A stretch of DNA of 64,000 nt from Xestospongia bergquistia (GCA_963965975.1 OZ014416.1:4836001-4900000); one strand, 5' to 3'; shown: positions 53,301 to 59,895, counted from the stretch's first letter. Program-made: numbers and translations. Notes: generated by a model not told the origin, from the letters alone.

Positions 53301-53872
53301 AATGTTGTATTGCTTGTTGAAATGTAAAGGTATTAATTCTCTTTTGTGTTCACTAAGTAACCTTTGACTCAGTTACTACATGTACTCCTTTTCTTGGTAT
53401 ATTGTATAGGCACTTCTGAGCCATCAGAAATATTTCTGGATTATTTTGCTGATATTTGTGAAGCCATTGAAGTTAAACCCCTTCCCATCGTTAACCGACT
53501 CCTTACTGCTAGATTGATATCATCAAATTTTAAAGATGATGTAGAAAGTATGAGTGGTGATAATTATGACAAAGCAAACAAAATAGTTAATGAACTACAA
53601 CGACAGGTCAAAGAAAAAGGAATTAACTTTTTAAGAGCTATCTGTGATTTCCTTTTGAAGCAGAACCATACGTTAAAAGACATTGGTGTGAAAATGAAAT
53701 GTCAACTAGAAAGTAAGATGTTATATTGTAAAAATCTAGAATGACTGGCTGTTATTTTACAGTATGTATACATATATATTTTACAATGTAATTACTTGTT
53801 TTAAATGATATTATACTCAAGCGATCTATTGTATGTCTTTCTTTTACTGCAGGCTTAACTCCACCTACTTAA
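11218..53872 (+). CDS. Ankyrin-repeat / Roc-COR GTPase / death domain / CARD-like protein, multi-exon gene
   Basis: Exons by splice sites and phase: 11218-11347, 11452-11521, 15099-15174, 15708-15815, 15996-16097, 16875-16973, 18029-18127, 19582-19680, 21530-21628, 23069-23167, 23308-23397, 29716-29817, 31926-32027, 34126-34227, 40049-40150, 43344-43445, 49416-51506, 51555-51630, 51680-51739, 52049-52108, 52162-52476, 52875-52948, 53095-53167, 53410-53712, 53853-53872 (stop TAA). All these joins keep one open frame. The start is not settled, and the first exon might begin at 11087 or 11242. The order is ankyrin repeats, Roc GTPase, COR, death domain, CARD-like fold, as in DAPK-type ROCO proteins minus the kinase. 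The expected role is a cytoplasmic scaffold or sensor: ankyrin repeats bind a partner, Roc-COR acts as a GTP switch or dimeriser, and the death-fold domains recruit signalling partners. That role is inferred from domain families. A 42-kb span is unusually long and comes from repeat-inflated introns. Confidence 0.8.
11452..11521 (+). CDS. Ankyrin-ROCO gene exon, proline/serine-rich linker
   Basis: It follows 'cttgcag' and precedes 'gtatgt'. It encodes ASYVLSPPPSSRGFDSFDGT plus KI. It enters in phase 1 and leaves in phase 2. Both junction codons close correctly with the neighbouring exons (AGT and ATA), which supports the join across the 3.6-kb intron to 15099. Confidence 0.55.
12255..12410. 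repeat. CpG-rich transposon scrap
   Basis: A short block ('gacgcgcaaagcgcgccgcg' and neighbours) stands out sharply from the AT-rich surroundings. It is followed by 'ttataattaagg…gcgtggtttt'-like sequence resembling the interiors of the hAT-like elements at 7662 and 15269. No complete ends were found. Confidence 0.35.
12541..14650 (-). mobile_element. Decayed coding element, family not recognised
   Basis: Several minus-strand stretches read like real protein over about 2.1 kb. Examples are PFPVILKAWVVYNLYKSSIL near 13380, VISAGPNNFNGDILLCSLSH near 13960, and YVSAKSGCFCHAVFLP near 14540. I do not recognise the family. A DNA transposon or another large mobile element is most likely, since it lies in an intron and is antisense to the host gene. 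It is treated as a broken fossil with several interruptions. No terminal repeats were identified. Confidence 0.4.
15099..15174 (+). CDS. Ankyrin-ROCO gene exon before the ankyrin array
   Basis: Acceptor 'aatatag', donor gtaagt. It encodes EVDQVNSISQGLSALLAMAL plus EQEGI, an amphipathic-looking segment. It enters in phase 2 (one base completes ATA) and leaves in phase 0, which sets the phase used by all following ankyrin exons. Confidence 0.65.
15269..15487. mobile_element. 219-bp MITE in intron
   Basis: The ends are imperfect inverted repeats ('caccggcgtatcca' against 'cactaacggatcta' read inward from the right). A 5-bp direct repeat, gtgag, flanks it (15264-15268 and 15488-15492). It is non-coding and contains a C-rich tract near its right end. 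The 5-bp duplication matches the length seen for the element at 3190-3606. Confidence 0.65.
15708..15815 (+). CDS. Ankyrin exon 1 (36 residues)
   Basis: It encodes DRKLWGSAREGNEDKVKQLI followed by QNGANFKFRH…. The pattern 'L..A...G....V..L...GA' is a degenerate first ankyrin repeat, as capping repeats often are. Phase 0 in and out. Confidence 0.8.
15996..16097 (+). CDS. Ankyrin exon 2 (34 residues)
   Basis: It encodes CLREPYTTPHTIAYINGHDI followed by IVDVLENVGATPDY. The 'TPHTIAYINGHD…VDVLENVGA' core is a clear ankyrin repeat. Phase 0 at both ends. Confidence 0.85.
16875..16973 (+). CDS. Ankyrin exon 3 (33 residues)
   Basis: It encodes NEIMLAAADRGLVDIVKETI followed by QKKANVNYQDKDG: ankyrin core with the 'N.QDKDG' loop leading into the next repeat. 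Phase 0 at both ends. Confidence 0.88.
18029..18127 (+). CDS. Ankyrin exon 4 (33 residues)
   Basis: It encodes GHRTALHYSSRAGHIETVQS followed by LLTTNADPNICDE: canonical ankyrin TALHY…G….V..LL…ADPN. First member of the 18.0-22.2 kb duplicated set. Donor is gtttgt. Confidence 0.9.
18367..18717 (-). pseudogene. MADF-like domain fragment, copy 1
   Basis: A minus-strand open frame begins METSLKVIEAVCCFLYLWQV and continues SSKRYNDVRENAWKKMA. This follows the first half of a MADF (Myb/SANT-like) DNA-binding domain: 'LI..V...P.LYD.....Y.d..r...aW..ia'. MADF/Myb-like proteins are encoded by Harbinger DNA transposons, so a transposon origin is plausible. The second half of the domain is not recognisable. 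It lies antisense inside an intron of the ankyrin gene. Confidence 0.45.
18908..19398. mobile_element. TIR-bounded insert, copy 1
   Basis: A perfect 12-bp inverted repeat bounds it: ttcaccttgccg at 18908-18919 and cggcaaggtgaa at 19387-19398. It contains a short minus-strand frame (19115-19300, SFLYDRTHKNKIGCTFHKQS…) that I do not recognise. Related end sequence ('aggtgaacgcgaatggactt') occurs alone near 39950. No clear target duplication. Confidence 0.5.
19582..19680 (+). CDS. Ankyrin exon 5 (33 residues)
   Basis: It encodes DHQTALHYASRTRHIEIVQL followed by LLRAKADPNICDK. It is nearly identical to exon 6 and clearly derived from the same ancestor as exon 4. Phase 0 at both ends. Confidence 0.9.
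20313..20663 (-). pseudogene. MADF-like domain fragment, copy 2
   Basis: Same 116-codon frame as at 18367-18717, with a handful of changes. It was carried along by the ~1.95-kb tandem duplication. The MADF half-domain is unchanged; most of the changes are near the C-terminal end. Confidence 0.45.
20856..21343. mobile_element. TIR-bounded insert, copy 2
   Basis: Duplicate of the insert at 18908-19398 with the same 12-bp inverted ends (20856-20867 and 21332-21343). It was copied with the surrounding unit rather than by new transposition. Confidence 0.5.
21530..21628 (+). CDS. Ankyrin exon 6 (33 residues)
   Basis: It encodes YHKTALHYASRTRHIEIVQL followed by LLRAKADPNICDE. Apart from the first codons and last residue it equals exon 5. 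Phase 0. Donor is gtttat, a weak site compared with gtttgt in its sisters. Confidence 0.88.
22350..22451 (+). pseudogene. Decayed ankyrin exon between exons 6 and 8
   Basis: It follows 'attttatag' and reads NQETD..VL, then a stop, then pieces resembling the ankyrin core (MAELGLHNDMI, ADPNICV). The end 'gctgatcctaatatttgtg' parallels the 'ADPNICDE' end of exons 4-6. It has in-frame stops, so it must be skipped if the gene is functional. Confidence 0.65.
23069..23167 (+). CDS. Ankyrin exon 8 (33 residues)
   Basis: It encodes WGNTPVHIAHWYGHYNIVEL followed by LHSFGGDMDQVRN: canonical ankyrin repeat with 'NTPVHIA…GH…VELL'. Phase 0 at both ends; donor gtaagt. Confidence 0.9.
23308..23397 (+). CDS. 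Ankyrin exon 9 (30 residues)
   Basis: It encodes DDLLLTSAKNGDIHNVNVAL followed by TSGANVNVHQ, a short ankyrin repeat. It is followed by the 6.3-kb intron that holds the LTR element. Confidence 0.88.
23620..23825 (-). pseudogene. MADF-like fragment, copy 3, split by an LTR element
   Basis: The sequence 'aaaatggtgactgaagtgtt' onward matches the units at 18430 and 20380. It stops at 23825-23830 and resumes at 27977 ('cttgccacaagtaaaggaaa'). The retrotransposon at 23831-27976 therefore landed inside this copy, after the copy had already been made. Confidence 0.55.
23831..23948 (-). repeat. LTR (3' LTR in element orientation)
   Basis: 118-bp direct repeat of 27859-27976, starting tgtaaag and ending actaca on the plus strand. 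Confidence 0.9.
27859..27976 (-). repeat. LTR (5' LTR in element orientation)
   Basis: 118-bp partner of 23831-23948. Host sequence resumes directly with the target-site copy cttgc at 27977. Confidence 0.9.
27982..28690. other. Intron: end of the duplicated unit, then an unclassified CpG-bearing segment
   Basis: 27982-28240 continues the MADF-unit copy interrupted by the LTR element. From about 28250 ('cactaaagtgcttaacctcg') to 28690 ('gcaaacgtccactagagttt') the sequence is unlike its neighbours and has scattered CpG. It looks like a repeat scrap, but no ends or coding were found. Confidence 0.4.
28715..28940. repeat. TAGTT-rich low-complexity tract
   Basis: About 220 bp is dominated by variants of 'tagttttagtta', a degraded simple repeat. 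Confidence 0.75.
29716..29817 (+). CDS. Ankyrin exon 10, duplicated family member A (34 residues)
   Basis: It encodes RGHTPAHLAAMKGDTDTVKL followed by LIEIGQADINAKDI. Textbook ankyrin repeat, phase 0 at both ends, acceptor cttag and donor gtaagt. Exactly 34 codons, so adding or losing a copy never breaks the frame. Confidence 0.92.
30340..31280. repeat. Palindrome-rich intron segment (X-box-like motifs)
   Basis: Many copies of 'ccatagcaac' and its inverse, including gtcgccatagcaac (30413-30426) and gttaccatagcaac (30492-30505). The same motifs recur in units B, C and later ones (32613-32626, 32692-32705, 34824-34837, 41831-41844, 41910-41923). They match the RFX X-box pattern GTNRCC-N-RGYAAC. 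Binding is not shown by sequence; they may be only a repeat motif. Confidence 0.4.
31926..32027 (+). CDS. Ankyrin exon 11, family member B (34 residues)
   Basis: Identical to member A except for a few residues (GN for GD in the helix turn, and the end INTKDR). Phase 0, donor gtaagt. Confidence 0.92.
34126..34227 (+). CDS. Ankyrin exon 12, family member C (34 residues)
   Basis: Same repeat as A and B: RGHTPAHLAAMKGNTDTVKL then LIEIGQADINAKDI. Phase 0, donor gtaagt. Confidence 0.92.
35600..39240. other. Long intron segment unique to the large units
   Basis: AT-rich, without host exons. Except for the gypsy fossil at 36140-36620, I see no recognisable domain. A plus-strand frame at 38455-38679 is hydrophobic and not conserved in its duplicate, so it is not called. 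Confidence 0.5.
36140..36620 (-). mobile_element. Ty3/gypsy-like gag-pol scrap, copy 1
   Basis: The minus strand retains a stretch resembling the zinc-knuckle-to-protease region of gypsy elements (…CPAQE…, then DRHQWYVTVSLNGLNQSFKI before the protease-motif position). It is a short, broken fossil without LTRs. It predates the large block duplication because a copy sits at the matching place at 45.3 kb. Confidence 0.5.
39245..40010. repeat. Partial ~2.2-kb unit and its junction
   Basis: 39245-39870 matches the right half of the ~2.2-kb units (the 'cctgcactctacagcaactg' to 'ctccatggtaac' portion). It then breaks into a foreign junction (39870-39990) containing 'aggtgaacgcgaatggactt', which resembles the outer end of the TIR insert at 18908-19398. 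This may be where the larger duplication was joined. Confidence 0.6.
40049..40150 (+). CDS. Ankyrin exon 13, family member D (34 residues)
   Basis: It encodes FERTPAHLAAENGHTDTVKL followed by LIEIGQADICTKDN. It is the most divergent of the five and looks closest to a standard ankyrin consensus (AAENGHTD). Its flanking intron is also more diverged, so it may represent the older form from which the others expanded. Confidence 0.92.
43344..43445 (+). CDS. Ankyrin exon 14, family member E (34 residues)
   Basis: It encodes RGRTPAHLAAMKGNTDTVKL followed by LIEIGQADINAEDE. Phase 0, donor gtaagt. The next accepted exon is 6 kb downstream at 49416. Confidence 0.92.
45330..45880 (-). mobile_element. 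Ty3/gypsy-like gag-pol scrap, copy 2
   Basis: Duplicate of the fossil at 36140-36620, copied with the block. Broken, no LTRs. Confidence 0.5.
49416..51506 (+). CDS. Main exon: last ankyrin repeat plus Roc-COR GTPase module
   Basis: 697 codons, phase 0 at both ends. Residues 1-65 form the final ankyrin-like repeat (DGNTLLHSAC…). The Roc domain follows: P-loop CGKTNAGKSSL at about residues 91-101, switch II DFAGHAEYY at about 149-157, and a Roc-type G4 GSHID at about 216-220. The COR region runs from about residue 290 to the end, including the winged-helix-like ILGEKGLVLFLGDWLIID and a later FFPALI…GWCLWCP segment. This layout is that of ROCO proteins of the DAPK1/MASL type rather than LRRK2, which has leucine-rich repeats and a kinase. 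All GTP-binding motifs look intact. That the whole module sits in one exon suggests an old retro-copied or intron-poor core fitted between duplicated ankyrin exons (inference). Confidence 0.92.
51555..51630 (+). CDS. Linker exon after COR
   Basis: It encodes TTSSRPIREEEIQCLPEDYV plus YVTKK. Enters in phase 0, leaves in phase 1. No domain recognised. Confidence 0.75.
51680..51739 (+). CDS. Linker exon, 60 bp
   Basis: Ser/Thr/Gln-rich (ESGATNTDQQMQSSSTYDIS), phase 1 in and out, so it can be skipped without a frame change. Likely a flexible linker. Confidence 0.7.
52049..52108 (+). CDS. Linker exon, 60 bp
   Basis: It encodes DNQESKFGMSTDNFSHFPKL. Same length and phase (1-1) as the previous exon; likely a flexible linker and skippable. 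Confidence 0.7.
52162..52476 (+). CDS. Death domain exon
   Basis: It encodes about 105 residues with the death-domain signature: LWRNIGNGLGVSFNILQAL, then QVIQKWLDMNG, then TWITILDLLKGPLVDNKALA. These match helix 2-3 (W..iG..LGv), helix 4 (…WL…) and helix 5-6 (tW..Ll..L) of the family. Phase 1 at both ends. Death domains mediate homotypic recruitment of adaptors or kinases, so this is the likely output domain. Confidence 0.85.
52875..52948 (+). CDS. Linker exon
   Basis: It encodes KPAKESATANTIEGYNPDKL plus PIGHQ. Phase 1 in, phase 0 out. Low complexity, no domain. Confidence 0.65.
53095..53167 (+). CDS. Linker exon
   Basis: It encodes QQFSQELSNEPKEALLIASD plus STQQ. Phase 0 in, phase 1 out, which fits the next exon exactly. 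Confidence 0.65.
53410..53712 (+). CDS. CARD-like death-fold exon
   Basis: About 101 residues: YFADICEAIEVKPLPIVNRL, then LTARLISSNFKDDVESM, then DKANKIVNELQRQV, then FLRAICDFLLKQNHTLKDIG. The pattern 'L.….Ll..glis….…A..lv..l…v…..fl.if..fL….l' is typical of CARD-type six-helix bundles. The exact subfamily (CARD against DED or death) is not certain by eye. Phase 1 at both ends, so it is exchangeable with the death domain exon. Confidence 0.7.
53853..53872 (+). CDS. Terminal exon
   Basis: After 'tttactgcag' it completes serine and adds LTPPT before TAA. The phase fits the previous donor (gtaagatg at 53713). A possible polyadenylation signal aataaa lies at 54071-54076. Confidence 0.7.
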
Positions 53873-55518
53873 TTAGTGTGCAGTCCCTCCTACCCTTTAT
53901 TTTCGCTTTATATATTTCCTTATCATAGTTAATTAATTTATGTACACTTTAATTGTCTAAGATGATTTTTTGGTTTTATTATTGGTGATTTTTCTGAAGT
54001 ATAATTGATAATCTAGAATTTTATTTTTAATCTGTTGAATGATTTTAGCCCTTGAGGTAACAATGCTAAAAATAAAAACAATCATTTGTTAAGCACTTTA
54101 GAAATTGATTTTACTATATAGATCAAAAAGCTGACCCTGCTGTGCTACATTTACAGATCTTTGTTAGTCATATAACTCTTAACTAAAATATCTGATCCAA
54201 AGCTTTTGCCATACCAGTAGTCAATGAAAGTTAGCAGATGTCATTCAAGATTTGTGCAATTATACATTGCAAGTGAGAGAAATGACATATTAAAATTGAT
54301 AACGTTGACAGAAAATATACTTAAAATATAAAATCTGTATTGTTTCAAAATACTGTAGAGGATTACTACTATAAATAAGAGACAACAATGTACATATTAT
54401 AATATTATACATCTTTAGGTGAGTAACTAAAGATAAATATTGTAAAATTAAACTTGTAAGACATTTGCTAATAACTGCAATACATAAATAAACATTCAAT
54501 AGTATAAGCTAATATAATGCCGCATGTCTGATTATTAGAGATGATAACACTTGATATGAATAAACACACTCAATGACAGAGCAGTTTAGGATGAGAAGAG
54601 GTAGAAAAAATAGCAAAGATTTATTTTTTATTTTGAGACAATTAGGTATTTAGTTTTATGAGAGATAATTTTAGAAGTTGAGCAGAAATTCATTTCTTAA
54701 TAATATTAATATCAGATTAAATGATAGTGAAGTCAGCAGATGATGAAAATGGAGATGATAGAAGAATGTTATCAGTGTAGACAATTAATTCATTAAGACA
54801 GAGAGAGGGATTTTAGTGATGTCATTTAAATATAGAATGAAAGGAAGTGGGTCTATGGAAATAGCATATATATATAAAAAAGCACAAACTAACATTATCT
54901 ATGAAGACTGTTCAGAGATGTGTAATTATATATTTCTCATTATATATTCATGTCCTTTATATGTCACAATAGTAACCATCAGCAATATATACATAACAAT
55001 AGTACCAAACCTTATAAAGTGAACAAGACATTCAAAATGAAAGCTACATTCACATGACAACAATGACCTGTATATTTTATCAATACAATACTCAATAGTA
55101 ATGTGATTAATTGTAACCTAATTTGCAATAAGAACCCACTTTTCGTAAAACATTTGTGACCTGATTTGTCAAACAGGACCATTGTTAAAACACATCAAAT
55201 AACAGCTTTGACACATACAGTTACCATATATATGCACAACTACTCATTTTAACTATATTATATATATTCAACTGTTTTTGAGGTGCTTAGTGGCCCCTTT
55301 TCACTAATAAGTTGCAAATATTTAAATCAGGTCCCAATTATTCCGTACCATACTTCATTCTACTTGGTAAATCCCAATTTAATCTTTTCATATAACAACT
55401 CAAAATCCATATAATAAAAACTTATAAAATTAAAATTTTCCATAGGGTAATAACAATATCAAGTCTGTCTATTCATAATAAAACATTAAATATATGTAAC
55501 ATGTACATGTACATCAGT
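53873..55518. other. Region between two convergent genes, nothing recognised
   Basis: AT-rich and with only short chance reading frames (54290-54499, 54816-55022). It should contain the 3' ends of both transcripts. Confidence 0.6.
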
Positions 55519-56376
55519 TCAATGTTGTTTATGTACATGACACAAATAGGATATCAATTTTTCTTCAATGACCACACCCTTCTCTTTCTCCTCTACAGAG
55601 AGACAAAATACTTCTTCATTAAGTTTATCTTTTTCAACAACAGTCACTTTCTCTTTCCTTTGTACTAGTGTATTAGCAACTACAACCTATATAGAGGAGT
55701 ATAGTGGTCATATTATTTGTATGTCAATATAAATATTATATAAAGACACATATAGTTAATTATAAATCATCACTGTATCATTCATACAATGATAATGAAC
55801 ATAAATATGTCCATAAGTGCATAATGAGAAAAGATGAAAGGAGATAGGAACATAAAACTTCCAAGCTATTGATTAAAATGTCAAGTAGAGTTCTTGGAAG
55901 TCATGTTGGTAAATTATATTAATTACTTATAAATATTAATATTGTGATTGTACATCAACATCATCTAGGTAATCTAGCTTCAACTACACTGATCTTATGT
56001 ATGTTCATGACTAAAAGATACATTCTGCCTCAAGACAACTACTATTATAGTCTATAACAGGAAATATTTATGACTATTTGTGATACATTATACTAGTAAG
56101 TCACATGACTACTTTATTGTTGTCTAGTCTAAATATATTAATTCCTGAAATCTTAACCTGGCATTTTAATGAATGACATCTTTCCTCATGGTTCACTCTT
56201 AATATGTCTTAGGCAGTGAAAACAATCATATTGAAAACTCTCACTGACATTGACTGTTAAAAGGTGACGTTGTACATGTACATATACTAGGTCATATTGT
56301 ACATGTTAACTGTATGCTTTTGTAACAACTTTACTAGAAGGCAAATAGTATACATTCTTCTACTTTACTGACTTAC

Positions 56377-56442
56377 TTGGTGTCCATATTTTGTCAGAGC
56401 TTTTCTAGCTCTACTAACTAAAATACTCTCATCAGTTTCTAA
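56377..56442 (-). pseudogene. PPCS: PPCS exon 6
   Basis: 22 codons, LETDESILVSRARKALTKYG plus HQ, phase 0 at both ends. Same order as human PPCS (…KLETD…INRARKALEIYQHQ). Confidence 0.85.
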
Positions 56443-57795
56443 CTAATAACAGATTAATATCATATAATATCAATAGAATAGACATACTTTAAAGGAGACA
56501 ATGAAAGCATTAGGTGACCAATGTTGAGTTAATACTGCTATTAACTTTGGTACTTGTTGTAAATGAAGACTCAATGATGTTGATGATGATATCTTATGTT
56601 CAACCTAACGAGAATGTAGGAGAGATTATGTTTGTATACACAACAATGAACATCAAGTTCCTCTTCTGATATTAGTATTATATCTATAGTATACTTATTA
56701 AAATGGTTTAATATTACATGTACTCTAATTATGGAACCTATTTAAAATTATTTCCATTGCATAAACAACTACATTTATTACATTTATTAAATGCAAGTAA
56801 TAGTAAGTTCAAAGTACAGGTACAACTCTACTTGTTCTCATATTATAACATACAACATAAGTATCTTTTATTAACATAGTCTAGTTAAGTAGCTCTTCCC
56901 TTTGAAATGGGTCTAGAGCTAAAAAGAATTCCAATAAGATCTAATCTTTATAATGCCTTTGCTAAATTATTACAAACACTACATACCATGTCATCAGGAT
57001 GTATAAAGAAGTCGGACACAGCTGCTGCCAGATATATCATATATTGAGAGGCGTTCATTAATGGACTAATAATATTAAGATAATGTACATAGTCAAATAT
57101 AGTAGTGAATGGAACACAATATAACAAGTTAGTTGACTTGATCTAGAGTAGGAAAAATAACAATGTCAGAGAATGATGATAAAATTAAAAGCACTAAAGT
57201 ACAGAACCCTTACCACAGCCATAGTATATCATTATGTTAGTTAGCCATATATTTTATTCAGCAGATTTTCAAGTATTGTGGCTGCGATCACTGACACTAT
57301 ACATGAAAATCTGCTAGGTAACATAAGTTGTTTCAAAACTGATGTAATACCATAACATCTATTAAAATATGTAAACTGGAGCTATACCACAGCTGCAGTA
57401 ATTGACAATTATGTAATCACAACGGATGTGACATAAACAGTGTTGAGCTGCTAATAGGAGGTCTTTATAACTTTATTTGTTAACGTAATAAGTCACTTCA
57501 CTCATTTCAAGCCAAAACAGAAAATAGTTTACAAGTCAAGTGTCAATCCCAAATTGCTTTTGGCACAACATGATAATAGCTCTTTGCTGTGCAAGTAAAT
57601 GAAAACAAAACTCGAGAAATACTTCTCAAACAGGTCACTAACATGGGCAAGTAAAATGATCACATGATACATAAAATGATCACATGATACATATAGATGT
57701 ACATGTGCTTGTTGTTTATGAGTTTCATTAGTTATTTGTGGAATTTAAAATACGATGATGTATCATTAACATGATTTGGTTGTGGTCTTAAACAG

Positions 57796-57866
57796 CATAA
57801 ACAGCAAGCACATGTATATCTATATGTATATGATACATATAGATATACATGTGCTTGCTGTTTATG
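57796..57866. repeat. Perfect hairpin, 33-bp arms, 5-nt loop
   Basis: Left arm 57796-57828 starts cataaacagcaagcac and right arm 57834-57866 ends gtgcttgctgtttatg. They are exact reverse complements around the loop tatga. The right arm and its flank have a diverged direct copy at about 57688-57755. It could be a foldback transposon remnant, a cruciform-forming site or a small-RNA precursor. Confidence 0.85.
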
Positions 57867-58159
57867 AGTTTTATTAGTGGTTTGTGGAATGTAAAATATG
57901 CTGACAAAAACTAACTATATTACCTCAGTAAGTAGAGAGAAAGAGTTCTAAAGATAGAATAATAGATATACTGTGTATACCCATGCTTTGACACATGTAC
58001 TACATTCTTCTGTTATAGAGTATACCATTCATGGCTAATCTTGCAATATGTCTACAATATTTATATATATATATATGATAGAATGAACAGTATCACAGCA
58101 TGGAAGGGTATCATTAACACAATATGGGTGTGGTCTTATAGATTGGACATGATATTTAG

Positions 58160-58343
58160 GGTGGTTCTTGGTGTAACTTCACTCTGATGACATCATCATT
58201 AAATGACACCTAGTGATGTCATCATATATGATGACATCATCTAAATCCATCACCTACACCCTAAACCAAACCTTATGACACATAGTGATGTCATCATCAT
58301 AGTACAAGTTACATCATCATAGAAGTTACACCAAGAAGGACCC
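58160..58343. mobile_element. 184-bp MITE, Mutator-like
   Basis: Inverted ends (ggtggttcttggtgtaactt; the right end read inward is gggtccttcttggtgtaact), with a 9-bp direct repeat gatatttag at 58151-58159 and 58344-58352. A 9-bp duplication fits Mutator-like elements. The interior repeats 'gatgacatcat' and 'tgatgtcatcat' several times, themselves inverted with respect to one another. These are also CRE/ATF-like motifs, probably by coincidence. Confidence 0.75.
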
Positions 58344-58862
58344 GATATTTAGGACCCAAATTGAACTTTTTCAGTTCTAGTCTTGTTTTAGTTGTCAATA
58401 TAATTATTATACTTACTTGTTTATATTTCTCTAATATATGTTTTATTTTATCACTGACAATAATGTCTCCAGTACTACTGATATCTATTGAGTCAAGAAG
58501 TGAAGATACAGTAAATGGACAATTGAAAGGTCTAAAACAAGACTGTCTATATAAAAAGATGACTGCATAGTCCTGAGAGAGAAACTGTCTGACAAAAGCA
58601 TACAATAGTTAAGGCAATAGAATGATTAATTTATAATGGCAAATTATGTAAAACTACCTTTAACAGTGTCTATGTACCATACTCCATCAAGTATAGCATA
58701 TAGTATATGTACATATGATCTACTGAAGATGAATTGTGTAATGATAATATGTTAGGATACTCTGCTGATAGAGAACCTCTAGTTCCTGTACTGAAGTTGT
58801 CAAGATATCAAACTGTTTGTTTTTCTAGAGGTACTGTTGTGCCACCAGACTTTATGTGTTGT

Positions 58863-58893
58863 GAGGGGGAGAGAGAGAGACAGACAGACAGAG
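58863..58893. repeat. GA/GACA microsatellite
   Basis: 'gggggagagagagagacaga' onward. On the minus strand it forms a pyrimidine tract directly before the acceptor of PPCS exon 2, where it may help splicing. Confidence 0.8.
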
Positions 58894-59012
58894 AACCAAT
58901 TGAAGGTCTATTTTGGTAATTATGCAACAATTTTACTCTATTTTTTTCAAACGAACATAAAAAATCAGATAATCTTGAACTTAGTTAGTTATGAGTACTT
59001 ATGAGAACAAAC

Positions 59013-59895
59013 TTAAGACCACAATGTAGACATTTTTTCAAGATCACTCCAGCCAATTCTATTCAGTCTATCTTTGGCTAATAAGCCTCTCATAATTGTT
59101 AACATCTCATCTTTATCCGGTGCCATCTCTTTAGTCTCTTTACACATATCACGAGGTATTTCATGAAGTATTACATGTATTAAGTCTTGAGGGGTTTCAG
59201 CAACAAAGGGACAGAACCCAGACCATAGTTCATACATAATACACCCAACAGACCACAAATCAGACTGAAAGGAGAAAAGAGATGATGTCACTGACTCAGG
59301 AGAAAGATAAAAAGGAGAAGGAAAAGTTGATAATGAAATTCTTTTTGCTTTTAACACCACCTCTGACAAGTCAAACACATTTTGACTTTCATCAGTAAAT
59401 AGAGAAGTATTGTTTAATACCTTCTTGTATGTACTCATTAGTCCACTGTTTATCACCATGACGATGAGCGAAACTAAAGTCATACAATTTTAATGTACTA
59501 TTTGAATCTAACAGTATCTTCGATGGGATTAAGTCACACATAACATAACCTTGAGAATGAACATAGTTTAATCCAAGTAATATATCAGTTATAAAGTGCT
59601 TTAGTTTATCCAAAGGTATAGGTCCATCTAGTTCTATTACATCTGCTAGTGTCCCTCCACTAGCTAGTTCAGTGATCATCCATACATGTTGAGGTGATTG
59701 GTACCATTCCAGAAACTTCAATATGTGGGTGTGGTCAAGGGAGTGGAGAATACGAACATTAGCTGCTACTTGATATAGTGATAGTCTAATATAGCGATGA
59801 ATGCTAACATAGGCAATTGTCGACTTTCTTCTTCCTTTAAATAAAGTCAATAAGTCAGGATGGCATATCTCTCCATAGAGAAAGGTAGTTCTGTT
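59013..59895 (-). pseudogene. ULK4-like pseudokinase domain, nested in PPCS intron 1
   Basis: Two exons, 59421-59895 and 59362-59013, joined by a 58-bp GT-AG intron that keeps the frame, give about 273 residues: one full protein-kinase domain. ULK4 hallmarks: FLYGEI, then FKGRRKSTIAYVSI, then HILKFLEWY, then MCDLIPSKILL, then YDFSFAH, then LSPES, then SDLWSVGCIMYELWSGFCPF. The VAIK lysine position reads VSIH and DFG reads DFS, as expected for this pseudokinase family. ULK4 normally has a long HEAT/ARM C-terminus; here a stop follows the kinase fold directly. No in-frame ATG precedes it (TAA lies just upstream of 59895). So it is a truncated copy, or an exon set whose ends are elsewhere. ULK4 functions in cilia in other animals; any role here is inference. 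Confidence 0.8.
59363..59420 (-). other. 58-bp intron in the kinase copy
   Basis: Donor gtatta, acceptor ttgtcag. Removing it converts two different frames into one (…EYIQE|EVVLKAKR…). Its presence argues that the kinase arrived as a genomic copy, not as a processed cDNA. Confidence 0.7.

Larger units (their letters stand above)
57150..58410. other. PPCS intron with a hairpin and a MITE
   Basis: Besides the two elements listed separately, it holds a partial direct repeat of the hairpin's right arm near 57688-57755 and a short TA run near 58063-58080. No exon seen. Confidence 0.6.

Noticed and set aside
11203-58810. Genome-wide reassignment of TGA, suggested by TGAs in PPCS and at 11203
   Set aside because: The ~1,550-codon ankyrin-ROCO frame contains no other in-frame TGA and ends at TAA; local decay at CpG sites explains the PPCS cases more simply.
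58734-58919. Plus-strand 61-codon frame
   Set aside because: It is antisense to PPCS exon 2 and its GA-rich acceptor tract.
59392-59483. Apparent frameshift in the kinase
   Set aside because: A 58-bp GT-AG intron (59363-59420) explains the frame change without any damage.
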